From Pseudonocardia broussonetiae (GTDB lineage Bacteria > Actinomycetota > Actinomycetes > Mycobacteriales > Pseudonocardiaceae): a stretch of 64,000 nt of DNA. The notes under the pieces are model-generated. The model searched no databases. It saw only the letters and a program-made list of their open reading frames with translations, and was not told the DNA's origin. The stretch's first letter is position 1. Every line of letters begins with the position of its first letter. Below are positions 1 through 8,316 of this stretch, piece by piece. The position numbers were made by a program, and so were the translations under genes. Where the stretch lies: contig NZ_CP053564.1 in the NCBI RefSeq assembly GCF_013155125.1, positions 255,501-319,500 on the forward strand. The letters are read 5' to 3'.

Positions 1-112
1 GTCGAGTGCCGGCGTGACGTCGCGACCCCCGGGCACCGGTGGGAGAGCCACGGGACAACGCGATCGGTCGTCGTGGAAGGGCACGTGCAGAGAGGGCGGG
101 GGGTGACGCGCA

Positions 113-2380
113 GTGGACGAACGGATCCGACCGGGGCGTGACCGCACCCCTCCCCGGACGCCACCGGGCGACACCCCGTGGCCGCGGCGGGCCGAGCGCG
201 AGCGGCTCGACCAGGAGCGTCGCGAGCAGGAGCGGCGCGACCGCGACCGGCGCGACCGCGAACGCCGCGAGCGCGACCGCGAGCGCCGGGAGCAGGACCG
301 CCGCGAGCGCGCCCGGGCCCGGGCCGCCGACGGGCGCCCCCCGGTGCCGCCGCGCCGCCGCCCGACCGAGCCCGTGTCCGTCGAGGACCCGACCCGCCCG
401 GTCGGCCCCCGGGTGCGCGCCGCCGCCGACCGCGCCGCCGCCGACCGCACCGCCACCGACCGCGCCGCCACCGACCGCGCCGCCGACTCCGCGGCCCGCC
501 GCGCCCGGCGGGAGCGCGACCGCGGCGAGCCCGTCACCCGGATCACCCGCCCGGCCGTGCCCCGCCGTCCCGTCGACGACGGCGACGACCTGCGCACCCG
601 CCCCGTGCGGCAGTCACCGCCGTCGGCCACGCCCCCGAAGGCCCCGCTGCCGGCGGCGCCGCCGACGAAGGCCCCGCCCGGGAAGGCGGCCGGCGCGAAG
701 ACCCCGCTCGCGAAGGCCGCGCCGACCGGGAAGACCCCCACGACCCCCGCAGGCGGCAGCCGCCCGGCGGGGAAGGCGTCGACGAGCACCCCCGCCGGCG
801 CGGTCGCGGCGAGCGCGGCTGCCGAGGCCGACGAGCCCGGCACGGCACGGCCCGAGCGGACCGGCGGCACCCGCCGCCCCACCCCGCCGCCGGTGCGCCG
901 CACGGGCCGGCGCCGCCCCCGCACCCTGGGCCGCGCCCTGCTCACCACCGCGGCCGCCGCCGTCGCCCCGGGCAGCGGCCACCTCATGCTGCACCGCCGC
1001 CGCACGGGCTGGCTGATCCTCGGCCCGTTCCTGTTCCTCGTCGTCGCGCTCCTGCTGCTCCTGGCCACCCAACGGCGCTCCACGCTGCTCACGCCGCTGC
1101 TGTCGTCGAGCGGGCTGGGCCTGGCCGCGGCCGGCTGCGTGCTGGCCGCGCTGGCCTGGATCGCGGTGATCGTGCGGACCTGGCTGATCTCCCAGCCCCG
1201 TGGCCTCGACAGCACCCGGCGGACCGTCGGCGTCGCCGTCACCACCGCGCTGTGCCTGCTGGTGGCCGCGCCCTTCGGGTTCGCGGCGAACCTCGCCAAC
1301 TCCTCGCGCTCGGTGCTCGGCGAGCTGTTCACCGACGACGCCGACAGCGCCGCGGCGCTCGGCCCGCGCGTCAACCTGCTGCTGGTCGGCAGCGACGCGG
1401 GCCCCGACCGCACCGGCACCCGCACCGACACGATGATGGTCGCGAGCATCGACACGGCGTCGGGCCGCACCACGCTGTTCAGCCTGCCCCGCAACATCGC
1501 CTACGCGCAGTTCCCGCCGGGCTCCCCGATGGCCGAGGAGTTCCCCGACGGCTTCCACGACAGCGCGGAGCCCTCGGGCAACTACTACCTCAACGCCGTC
1601 TACGCCTACGGCCACGAGCACCCCGACCTCGCACCGACGACGCCGACCGACGACCCGGGCCTCAACCTGCTGCACCAGACGGTCTCGTACATGCTCGGGC
1701 TCGAGCTGGACTACTACGTCGAGCTCAACATGGCGGGCTTCGCCGCGATCATCGACTCCCTCGGCGGCGTGCGCGTCGACGTCGGCCCCGAGCGCATCCC
1801 GATCGGCGGCATCAGCCCGACCGGCCGCGCGGTCACGCCGACCGGCTACATCGAGCCCGGGGTCCAGCAGCTGGGCGGCGAGGACGCGCTCGCGTTCGCC
1901 CGCTCGCGCACCAACTCGACCGACTACGTGCGCATGGGCCGCCAGCGCTGCCTGATCCAGAACATCCTCGACCAGAACCAGCCGGCCGAGCTGCTCACGA
2001 ACTTCCAGTCGATCGCGCGGGCCACCACCGACAGCGTCTCCACCGACATCCCGCAGCAGGCGCTGCCCGCGCTGCTGTCGATCGCGGACGCGCCGATCCA
2101 GCTGGAGAGCGTCGCCTTCGACCCGAACCTGCCCGACCCCGACCAGTCCGACGGGCGCTTCAACACCGGCGACCCCGACTTCGACCTGATGAAGCAGGTC
2201 GTGCAGGACGCGATCAACCGCGACCCGGCCGCCACGCCGCCGACCGTCGCCGCCGCCCCGTCGGCCATCCCGGAGGCCAACGAGGCCGACGAGGACTCCG
2301 AGACCGGCGACACGGGCGCCGAGGCCACCAGCGACGCGCCGCTGACCTCGACCCCGGTCTCGGTCGCCCAGAGCTGCTGA
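113..2380 (+). CDS. LytR-CpsA-Psr (LCP) family cell-wall glycopolymer ligase with long disordered N-terminus
   Basis: LCP proteins transfer undecaprenyl-linked glycopolymers (arabinogalactan, teichoic-type polymers) onto peptidoglycan outside the membrane. The 755-residue product begins with about 270 residues of very charged low-complexity sequence rich in RER/DRR and then Pro/Ala/Lys, so the N-terminus is probably cytoplasmic and disordered. Hydrophobic segments follow (GWLILGPFLFLVVALLLLL, then GLGLAAAGCVLAALAWIAVIV and a third near residue 375-390). The LCP domain starts near residue 418 (VNLLLVGSDAG, then RTDTMMVASID and FSLPRNI) and runs to about 695, including the ALAFARSRTNSTDYVRMGRQ core with its family Arg residues. 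The tail is acidic. The GTG start is preceded by a GAGAGGGCGGGG purine tract. Most LCP proteins are 300-500 residues; the extra length is the N-terminal region. Family assignment is secure; the exact polymer is unknown. Confidence 0.9.
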   Translation: MDERIRPGRDRTPPRTPPGDTPWPRRAERERLDQERREQERRDRDRRDRERRERDRERREQDRRERARARAADGRPPVPPRRRPTEPVSVEDPTRPVGPRVRAAADRAAADRTATDRAATDRAADSAARRARRERDRGEPVTRITRPAVPRRPVDDGDDLRTRPVRQSPPSATPPKAPLPAAPPTKAPPGKAAGAKTPLAKAAPTGKTPTTPAGGSRPAGKASTSTPAGAVAASAAAEADEPGTARPERTGGTRRPTPPPVRRTGRRRPRTLGRALLTTAAAAVAPGSGHLMLHRRRTGWLILGPFLFLVVALLLLLATQRRSTLLTPLLSSSGLGLAAAGCVLAALAWIAVIVRTWLISQPRGLDSTRRTVGVAVTTALCLLVAAPFGFAANLANSSRSVLGELFTDDADSAAALGPRVNLLLVGSDAGPDRTGTRTDTMMVASIDTASGRTTLFSLPRNIAYAQFPPGSPMAEEFPDGFHDSAEPSGNYYLNAVYAYGHEHPDLAPTTPTDDPGLNLLHQTVSYMLGLELDYYVELNMAGFAAIIDSLGGVRVDVGPERIPIGGISPTGRAVTPTGYIEPGVQQLGGEDALAFARSRTNSTDYVRMGRQRCLIQNILDQNQPAELLTNFQSIARATTDSVSTDIPQQALPALLSIADAPIQLESVAFDPNLPDPDQSDGRFNTGDPDFDLMKQVVQDAINRDPAATPPTVAAAPSAIPEANEADEDSETGDTGAEATSDAPLTSTPVSVAQSC

Positions 2381-2397
2381 GGGCCCAGAGCTGCTGA
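2366..2397. repeat. 17-bp direct duplication spanning a stop codon
   Basis: The 15-mer GCCCAGAGCTGCTGA occurs twice (2366-2380 and 2383-2397), period 17. The first copy contains the last codons and stop of the LCP gene; the second lies in the 24-bp convergent gap before the response-regulator stop. It looks like a slippage duplication at a gene end. Confidence 0.7.
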
Positions 2398-2404
2398 TCA
2401 GGGC

Positions 2405-3100
2405 TCAGGTCCCGCCCTGCGGCCGCCACGTGTACTCGACCTGGGGACGCCCGGTCGTGCCGTAGCGCAGGGCCCGCTCGGCCAGGCCCGTGTCGGCCAG
2501 GTGCTCCAGGTAGCGCCGCGCGGTGACCCGGGAGACGCCGACGAGGTCGGCCACCTCCACCGCGGTGCGCCCGGCGTCGGGCACCAGCACCGCCGACACC
2601 TGGTCGAGCGACTCGCGGCTGATCCCCTTGGGCAGGCCGCTCTCCACGACCGGCGCGCGCAGGGCGTCGAGCAGGCCGTCGACGTCGGACTGCGCGACGA
2701 GCGGGCCCGGGTCGCGCTCGCGGTAGGCCAGGTAGCTCTCCAGCTTCGCGCGCACGACCCCGGCCGGGAACGGCTTCATCAGGTACTGCGTGGCGCCGAA
2801 CGCCACGGCGGCGCGGACGACCTCCAGGTCGCGGGCGCGGGTCACCATGATCACGTCGCTGGCGTGGCCGGCCGCGCGCATGCGGCGCAGCACGTCGAGC
2901 CCGCTCATGTCGGGCAGGTGCACGTCGAGCAGGACGAGGTCGACGGGCCGGATCGCGAGCGCCCGCAGCGCCGCGGTGCCCGTCGCGGCCCGCCCGACGA
3001 CGGCGAACCCGCGCACCCGCTCGACGTAGGCGGCGTGGGCGTCGAGCGCGATCGGGTCGTCGTCGACGACCAGGGTGCGGATGACGAGCCCGTCGCTCAC
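2405..3100 (-). CDS. Response regulator, DcuR/CitB family
   Basis: DNA-binding partner of the histidine kinase encoded just upstream, whose stop overlaps this GTG start by 4 bp (GTGA). The 231-residue protein has a receiver domain (acidic pair at D13-D14, phospho-acceptor D59 in LVLLDVHLPD, T87, K109 in YLMKP) and a C-terminal winged-helix region around residues 170-205 (TAVEVADLVGVSRVTARRYL), as in CitB/DcuR/MalR regulators of carboxylate uptake. It sits beside, and divergent from, a DctA-type transporter gene, so control of C4-dicarboxylate uptake is the likely role. Family assignment is strong; the ligand sensed is inferred from context. Confidence 0.88.
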   Translation of the reverse strand: MSDGLVIRTLVVDDDPIALDAHAAYVERVRGFAVVGRAATGTAALRALAIRPVDLVLLDVHLPDMSGLDVLRRMRAAGHASDVIMVTRARDLEVVRAAVAFGATQYLMKPFPAGVVRAKLESYLAYRERDPGPLVAQSDVDGLLDALRAPVVESGLPKGISRESLDQVSAVLVPDAGRTAVEVADLVGVSRVTARRYLEHLADTGLAERALRYGTTGRPQVEYTWRPQGGT

Positions 3101-4677
3101 GACAGCACCTCGCGGACCGGCAGCCGCACGCGCAGCTCCGCGCCGCCGCCGGGCGCGTTCCCGGCCGACACGGTGCCGCCGTGGCGGTGCACGGCCCGGC
3201 GGACGAGCGCGAGCCCCAGCCCCCGGCCCATCCCGTCGGTCGGCTTGGTGCTGAAACCGCTGGTGAACGCGGCCTCCGGGTCGTCGAGCCCGGTGCCGCT
3301 GTCGGTGACGCGCAGGACGAACCCGCCCGCGTCGCACCCGGCGTCCAGGCGCACCCAGCGCGGCTCGGGACCCTCCAGCGCGGCGTCGACGGCGTTGTCG
3401 AGGAGGTTGCCGACGATCGTGACGAGGTCGCGCGGGTCGGCGATCCCCGCCGGCACCTGCGCGCCCTCGCCCAGCCCCAGCTCGACCCCGCGCTCCCCCG
3501 CCTCCGCCGCCTTGCCGACGACGAGCGCGGCCAGCTCGGGCACCGCGATGCCCGCCAGCACGGCGTCGGTGAGGTGGCGGGCCAGCTCCAGCTCCGCGGT
3601 GGCGTAGGTCAGCGCCTCCTCGGCCCGGCCCAGCTCGATCAGCGAGACGACGGTGTGCAGCTGGTTGGCCGCCTCGTGGGCCTGCGCGTTGAGCGACTGC
3701 GCGAACCCGCGGATCGTCTCCAGCTCGCTGGACAGGGCGCGCAGCTCGGTGTGGTCCCGCAGCGTCACGACGGTCCCGAGGTCGCTCCCGCCCCACCGGG
3801 CCGGCGCCTGGTTGACCACGACGATCCGGTCGGCGGTCAGGTGGATCTCGTCGGAGCGCCGCTCCCCCGACCCCAGCGCGCTCCCCAGCACGTCGGGCAG
3901 CCCCAGCTCGTCGACGGGCCGCCCGGCGACCTCGGCGGGCAGCGCGAGCAGCCGCCGCGCCTCGTCGTTGACGAGCTGCACGCGCCCGCCGCGGTCGAGC
4001 AGCACGAGCCCCTCGCGGACGGAGTGCAGCACCGCGTCGTAGTACTCGTACATCCGCGACAGCTCGCCCGGCCCCATGTCGTGCGTGGTGCGCCGCAGCC
4101 ACCGGCTGACCAGCCAGGACCCGAGCGCGGCCAGCGCCAGCGCGGGGAGCGCGATCGCCAGCAGCACCGGCAGCCGCCCCGCCAGCTCGCGCGAGACGGC
4201 CGTGACCGTGCGCCCGGCCGACACCAGCGCGACCACCCGGCCGCCCTCGTCGACGACGGGCACGACGGAGCGCACCGACGGACCGAGCGTGCCCGTGTAG
4301 GTCTCGGTGAACGTGGTCTCCCCCGCCACGGCCGGACCGATCGTGCCGCGGAAGACCCGGCCGATCTCCGACGGGTCGGGGTGGGAGTACCGGACGCCCT
4401 GCGGGCTCATCACCACGACGAAGTCGGTGGCGGTGTCGGCGCGCACGGCCTCGGCCAGCGGCTGCAGAACCGCCGACGGGTCGGGCTCCTCCAGCGCCTC
4501 GCGCACCTGCGGGACCGCCGCCAGCGTGTGCGCGACGCCGAGCATCTCCTCGGCCGTCTCGCGCGCGTTGTCACCGGCGAACTGCAGGTACGTGGCCACG
4601 CCGACGCCGCCCAGCACGAGCACCACGAGCGCGGCCTGCAGGGCGAACAGCTGGGCCGCGAGGCTGAGCCGCGCCAT
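3097..4677 (-). CDS. Sensor histidine kinase, DcuS/CitA family
   Basis: Membrane sensor of a carboxylate two-component system, 526 residues from the chosen ATG. An N-terminal membrane helix (about 12-32), an extracytoplasmic PAS-like sensor (about 35-165) and a second helix (about 168-190) are followed by a cytoplasmic PAS (about 205-310) and the kinase core. The phospho-acceptor is H334 in AQAHEAANQLH, the DcuS/CitA-type H-box, with N-box NLLDNAVDA, G1 DSGTGL and G2 GRGLGLAL. A GTG six codons upstream (4695) is an alternative start. It is translationally coupled to the response regulator and divergent from dctA across about 150 bp. C4-dicarboxylate sensing is inferred from family and neighbour. 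Confidence 0.88.
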   Translation of the reverse strand: MARLSLAAQLFALQAALVVLVLGGVGVATYLQFAGDNARETAEEMLGVAHTLAAVPQVREALEEPDPSAVLQPLAEAVRADTATDFVVVMSPQGVRYSHPDPSEIGRVFRGTIGPAVAGETTFTETYTGTLGPSVRSVVPVVDEGGRVVALVSAGRTVTAVSRELAGRLPVLLAIALPALALAALGSWLVSRWLRRTTHDMGPGELSRMYEYYDAVLHSVREGLVLLDRGGRVQLVNDEARRLLALPAEVAGRPVDELGLPDVLGSALGSGERRSDEIHLTADRIVVVNQAPARWGGSDLGTVVTLRDHTELRALSSELETIRGFAQSLNAQAHEAANQLHTVVSLIELGRAEEALTYATAELELARHLTDAVLAGIAVPELAALVVGKAAEAGERGVELGLGEGAQVPAGIADPRDLVTIVGNLLDNAVDAALEGPEPRWVRLDAGCDAGGFVLRVTDSGTGLDDPEAAFTSGFSTKPTDGMGRGLGLALVRRAVHRHGGTVSAGNAPGGGAELRVRLPVREVLS

Positions 4678-4712
4678 CCGGCGAACAGGGATCACGCTGC
4701 GTACGCTCCGTC

Positions 4713-4729
4713 GAACGAAATGAACGAAA
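4713..4729. promoter_or_regulatory. Direct repeat GAACGAAA x2, candidate response-regulator site
   Basis: GAACGAAA occurs at 4713-4720 and 4722-4729, one turn-like step of 9 bp apart, in the intergenic region shared by the DcuS-type kinase and the DctA-type transporter genes. An analogous 9-bp-spaced repeat sits in the equivalent region of the second system at 9934-9949. Binding by the adjacent regulator is inference. Confidence 0.4.
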
Positions 4730-4830
4730 GGGTGAGGCGCACCACAACTCCCCTCATCCTGTTGCCGAAGGGTGCCGTCCGGAGTCCCGGACGCGCAACG
4801 CACCGTTCTGTCGGATTCGAAGGGGAACCC

Positions 4831-6195
4831 GTGTCCACCAGCACCGAGAACACCAGTCCTGGCGCGCAACCGGCCGAGAGGCGGGACCGCACGCACTACC
4901 TGTACATCGCCGTCATCGTCGCCGTCATCCTCGGTGTCGTGGTGGGCATCGTCGCACCCGACCTCGGCAAGTCGCTCAAGCCGATCGGTACGGCGTTCGT
5001 CGACCTGATCAAGATGATGATCTCGCCGATCATCTTCTGCACCATCGTGCTGGGCATCGGGGCGGTGAAGCAGGCCGCGAAGGTCGGCCGCGTCGGCGCC
5101 ATCGCGCTCGCCTACTTCCTGACGATGTCGACCGCGGCGCTCGCGATCGGCCTCGTGGTCGGCAACATCGTGCAGCCCGGCTCCGGCCTGCAGCTGCCCG
5201 AGGAGCCGTACGAGCCCTCGGGCTCGGGCGAGAGCGGGCTCGACATCATCCCGGACACCCTCGTCAGCCCCCTGGTCGGCACGAGCGTCCTGCAGACGCT
5301 GTTCGTCGCGCTGCTCGTCGGCTTCGCGGTGCAGGCGCTGGGGACCAAGGGCGAGCCGATCCTGCGCGGCATCGGGTACTTCCAGAAGCTGGTCTTCAAG
5401 GTCCTCGTCATGATCCTCTGGCTGGCCCCGATCGGTGCGTTCGGCGCGATCGCCGCCGTCGTCGGCGAGACCGGCTGGTCCGCGATCGGCGCGCTGCTGC
5501 AGATCATGCTCGGCTTCTACCTGACCTGCGCGCTGTTCGTCTTCGGCATCCTCGGGCTGGTGCTGCGCCTGGGCGCCGGCATCAACATCTTCACGCTCTT
5601 CAAGTACCTCGGCCGCGAGTTCCTGCTGATCGTCTCCACCTCGTCGTCGGAGTCGGCGCTGCCGCGGCTGATCGCGAAGATGGAGCACCTGGGCGTCTCC
5701 CGCCCGGTCGTCGGCATCACGGTGCCCACCGGCTACTCGTTCAACCTCGACGGCACCGCGATCTACCTGACGATGGCGTCGCTGTTCATCGCCACCGCGC
5801 AGGGCTCGCCGCTGGCGCTGGGCGAGCAGATCTCGCTGCTGCTGTTCATGATCATCGCCTCGAAGGGCGCCGCGGGCGTCACCGGTGCCGGGCTCGCGAC
5901 GCTGGCCGCCGGCCTGCAGAGCCACCGCCCCGACCTGGTCGACGGCGTCGGCCTCATCGTCGGCATCGACCGCTTCATGTCCGAGGCCCGCGCCGTCACC
6001 AACTTCGCCGGCAACGCCGTCGCCACGGTGCTGATCGGCAACTGGGTCGGCGAGTTCGACCGGCGCCAGGCCGACCGCGTCTTCACCGGTCAGGACCCCT
6101 TCGACGAGACCACGATGGTCGACGACGACCACGGCGCCCCCGGCGAGGAGCCGGCGCCGTCGCTGGAGAAGTCGCCGACCGCGTCGCGGACCTGA
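4831..6195 (+). CDS. dctA: C4-dicarboxylate/cation symporter (DctA, DAACS family)
   Basis: Inner-membrane symporter for succinate, fumarate or malate driven by H+ or Na+. The GTG start at 4831 follows an AAGGGGAA ribosome-binding site, giving 454 residues, the usual DctA length. Family marks are the serine-rich hairpin motif STSSSESALPRL, the GYSFNLDGTAIYLTMASLF segment, the re-entrant loop GAAGVTGAG, and the C-terminal substrate-binding stretch FMSEARAVTNFAGNAVATV with the Arg and Asn that distinguish dicarboxylate carriers. Eight transmembrane helices plus two hairpins fit the sequence. The gene diverges from the DcuS/DcuR-type pair that probably induces it and ends at a strong hairpin. A glutamate/aspartate substrate is the main alternative. 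Confidence 0.92.
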   Translation: MSTSTENTSPGAQPAERRDRTHYLYIAVIVAVILGVVVGIVAPDLGKSLKPIGTAFVDLIKMMISPIIFCTIVLGIGAVKQAAKVGRVGAIALAYFLTMSTAALAIGLVVGNIVQPGSGLQLPEEPYEPSGSGESGLDIIPDTLVSPLVGTSVLQTLFVALLVGFAVQALGTKGEPILRGIGYFQKLVFKVLVMILWLAPIGAFGAIAAVVGETGWSAIGALLQIMLGFYLTCALFVFGILGLVLRLGAGINIFTLFKYLGREFLLIVSTSSSESALPRLIAKMEHLGVSRPVVGITVPTGYSFNLDGTAIYLTMASLFIATAQGSPLALGEQISLLLFMIIASKGAAGVTGAGLATLAAGLQSHRPDLVDGVGLIVGIDRFMSEARAVTNFAGNAVATVLIGNWVGEFDRRQADRVFTGQDPFDETTMVDDDHGAPGEEPAPSLEKSPTASRT

Positions 6196-6211
6196 CGCAC
6201 CCCGCCCGACC

Positions 6212-6244
6212 CGGACGGCGCCCCCTCCGCGGGGGCGCCGTCCG
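6212..6244 (+). terminator. Strong hairpin terminator after dctA
   Basis: A perfect 14-bp inverted repeat (arms 6212-6225 and 6231-6244, CGGACGGCGCCCCC and its complement) with a 5-nt loop begins 16 bp after the dctA stop. There is no U tract, as is common for actinobacterial terminators. Confidence 0.75.
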
Positions 6245-6321
6245 CGCGGGCAGCGTCCCGACCAGGGGGGCCGCCCGCACCGTCCCGTGCCGTTCTGTCA
6301 GGCTGGGACGCGAAGATGACC

Positions 6322-6349
6322 TGCGCCGACACCGTCCGGGGTCGGCGCA
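6322..6349 (+). promoter_or_regulatory. Inverted repeat in the mihF leader
   Basis: TGCGCCGAC (6322-6330) pairs perfectly with GTCGGCGCA (6341-6349) across a 10-nt loop. It lies immediately upstream of the ribosome-binding site GGAGAGGAG (6351-6359) of the mIHF gene. It could be a leader hairpin or an operator; the sequence does not decide. Confidence 0.45.
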
Positions 6350-6368
6350 CGGAGAGGAGACAGCCGAG

Positions 6369-6680
6369 ATGGCACTGCCCACGCTCACCCCCGAGCAGCG
6401 CGCCGACGCCCTGAAGAAGGCCGCCGCCGCCCGCACCGCCCGCAAGGAGCTGCGCGACGCGATCGCCCGCGGCGACGAGACGATCCCCGCGGTGCTCGAC
6501 CGCGCGAAGTCCGACACCATCGTCGGCAAGACCAAGGTCGCCGACCTGCTGAAGAGCCTGCCCGGCTACGGCCCGGCCAAGGTCTCCGCCCTGCTGGAGC
6601 AGACCGGCATCGACGCCTCGCGCCGCGCCGCCGGCCTCGGCGACCGCCAGCGCCAGGCGCTGCTCGACGCCCTCAAGTAG
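6369..6680 (+). CDS. mihF: Actinobacterial integration host factor (mIHF-type nucleoid protein)
   Basis: Small sequence-tolerant DNA-binding protein that bends and compacts DNA and supports phage integration in mycobacteria. The 103-residue product matches mIHF end to end: MALPTLTPEQRADAL opening, a basic Ala-rich helix (KKAAAARTARKELR), the helix-two-turn-helix-like SLPGYGPAKV segment at about 61-70, and the near-invariant GLGDRQRQALL tail. The ATG has a strong GGAGAGGAG site. In most actinobacteria mihF sits between pyrF and gmk; here it stands alone between dctA and a hydrolase, so it may be a second paralogue. Whether a canonical copy exists elsewhere cannot be seen from this window. Confidence 0.88.
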   Translation: MALPTLTPEQRADALKKAAAARTARKELRDAIARGDETIPAVLDRAKSDTIVGKTKVADLLKSLPGYGPAKVSALLEQTGIDASRRAAGLGDRQRQALLDALK

Positions 6681-6746
6681 GCGGGCCACCGCCCGGTCCC
6701 GGACACCGGGGCCGGGCGGGCACCTCCCGGGTGGCAGTCTGGCGGC

Positions 6747-7613
6747 GTGGAGACCACCGTCGACGTCGCACCCGGGATCCGGCTGTGGGCGCAGGACCTG
6801 CCCGCCGCCACCGACGCGCCGGAGCCCGATCCGGTCCTGCTCGTGATGGGGGCCAACGCGTCGGGACTGCTGTGGCCCGACGAGCTCGTCGCGCGCCTGG
6901 CCGAGCGCCACCGCGTGATCCGCTACGACCACCGCGACACCGGCCGCTCCACGTGGGCGTTCGACGAGCACCCGTACGCGATCGCCGAGCTGGCCCGCGA
7001 CGCCGTGGCCGTCCTCGACGCGTTCGACGTCCCGCGCGCGCACGTCGTCGGGATGTCGCTGGGCGGGGTGCTGGGCCAGCTCCTGCTGCTCGACGCCCCC
7101 GAGCGCGTCGCCACCGCCACGCTGTTCTGCACGGCCGCGCTGGGCGGGTACGGCTCGCCCGACCTGCCCGCGCCCTCGCCCGCCCTGCTCGCCCTGTGGG
7201 AGCAGATGGCCGACCCCCGCGACCTCGAGGCCGAGCTCGACTGGCGGGTCGCGCACTGGCGCCTGCTCAACGGCACCGGCACCCCGTTCGACGCCGACTG
7301 GTTCCGCGCGCTGGAGCGCCGGGCGATCGAGCACGCCGGACGCCACGACACCACCGCCGCGCACGCCCGCGCCTCCCAGGACGGGCTCGAGCGCGGGGCC
7401 GAGCTCGCCGCCGTCGAGGTGCCGACGCTCGTCGTCGAGGCGCCGGAGGACCCGGTCAACCCGCCGCCGCACTCCGGGCACCTGGCGCGCTCGCTCGGGC
7501 GCGGGCGCCTGGTCCGCATCCCCGGGATGGGGCACGCGGTCAACCGGACGGTCGTGGCGCCGCTGGCCGCCGCCGTGCTGACGCAGACCAGCGGCGCGCA
7601 CTCGCGCGGCTGA
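6747..7613 (+). CDS. Alpha/beta hydrolase, RdmC-like esterase
   Basis: A 288-residue alpha/beta-hydrolase starting at GTG. The nucleophile elbow is GMSLGG (S104), with oxyanion-hole region LLVMGANASG, the RYDHRDTGRS motif typical of aclacinomycin methylesterase RdmC-like proteins, an acid in VEAPEDPVNPP and the catalytic histidine in GMGHAV near the C-terminus. The substrate is unknown; many relatives are annotated only as fold-family hydrolases. It ends 19 bp from the convergent response-regulator gene. The fold is certain, the RdmC grouping moderate. Confidence 0.85.
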   Translation: METTVDVAPGIRLWAQDLPAATDAPEPDPVLLVMGANASGLLWPDELVARLAERHRVIRYDHRDTGRSTWAFDEHPYAIAELARDAVAVLDAFDVPRAHVVGMSLGGVLGQLLLLDAPERVATATLFCTAALGGYGSPDLPAPSPALLALWEQMADPRDLEAELDWRVAHWRLLNGTGTPFDADWFRALERRAIEHAGRHDTTAAHARASQDGLERGAELAAVEVPTLVVEAPEDPVNPPPHSGHLARSLGRGRLVRIPGMGHAVNRTVVAPLAAAVLTQTSGAHSRG

Positions 7614-7632
7614 CCCGCATGAGGCGCCGGGC

Positions 7633-8316
7633 TCAGGCGCCCCAGCGGTAGCGCCGCTCGGGCCGCCCGGTGCCGCCGTAGCGGAGCCGGACGACCGCCG
7701 AGCCGGTGGCGACGAAGTGCTCCAGGTAGCGGCGCGCGCTCACCCGCGACAGCTCGGTGCGCTCGGCGCACTCCGAGGCCGACAGGTCGCCGTCGGCGGC
7801 GCGCAGCACGCCCTCCACGAGCCGTGCGGTGGTGGCCGTGAGCCCCTTGGGCAGGCGCGCGGCGACGCCGGGGCGCGCGCCGAACACCGTGTCGATGTCG
7901 GCCTGCCCGGCCCGCCCCTGGTTCGACCCGGCCAGCCCCGCCAGCCGCCCGCGCACCCGCCCGATGCGCTCGACGTGCTGGGCCAGCACCGCGGCGTCGA
8001 AGGGCTTCACGAGGTAGTGGGCCGCGCCCCCGTGCAGGGCGCCGGTGACGGTCGCGGCGTCGTCGGCGGCGGTGATCACCAGGACGAACGGGTCGTCGGC
8101 GGCGCCGGTGCGCAGCAGCCGCAGCACCTCCAGCCCCGAGACGTCGGGCAGGTAGACGTCGAGCAGCACCAGGTCCGGGCGCAGCTCGCGGGCCAGCGCC
8201 AGCGCGTCGGCGCCGGTGTGGGCCACGCCGACGACCTCGCAGCCCGGGATCCGCCCGACGTAGCCGCTGTGCACGCGGGCCACCATGAAGTCGTCGTCGA
8301 CGACGAGCACCCGCAT
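7633..8316 (-). CDS. Response regulator, DcuR/CitB family (second system)
   Basis: A 227-residue receiver plus C-terminal helix-turn-helix regulator, paralogous to the one at 2405-3100. The receiver has the VVDDD acidic cluster, phospho-acceptor D53 in LVLLDVYLPD, T82 and K104 in YLVKP. The DNA-binding end carries SASECAERTELSRVSARRYLEHF and the same RYGGTGRP closing motif as the first regulator. Its ATG shares one base with the kinase stop (TGATG), so the two are coupled. The nearest likely target is the divergent tctCBA transporter operon. Confidence 0.88.
   Translation of the reverse strand: MRVLVVDDDFMVARVHSGYVGRIPGCEVVGVAHTGADALALARELRPDLVLLDVYLPDVSGLEVLRLLRTGAADDPFVLVITAADDAATVTGALHGGAAHYLVKPFDAAVLAQHVERIGRVRGRLAGLAGSNQGRAGQADIDTVFGARPGVAARLPKGLTATTARLVEGVLRAADGDLSASECAERTELSRVSARRYLEHFVATGSAVVRLRYGGTGRPERRYRWGA

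Noticed and set aside
1..112. Possible 3' end of an upstream gene
   Set aside because: No frame with recognisable coding content ends here; treated as upstream region of the LCP gene.
3181..4830. Plus-strand open frame running into dctA from upstream
   Set aside because: The upstream part lies antisense to the histidine kinase gene and has no recognisable protein; dctA has its own GTG and ribosome-binding site.
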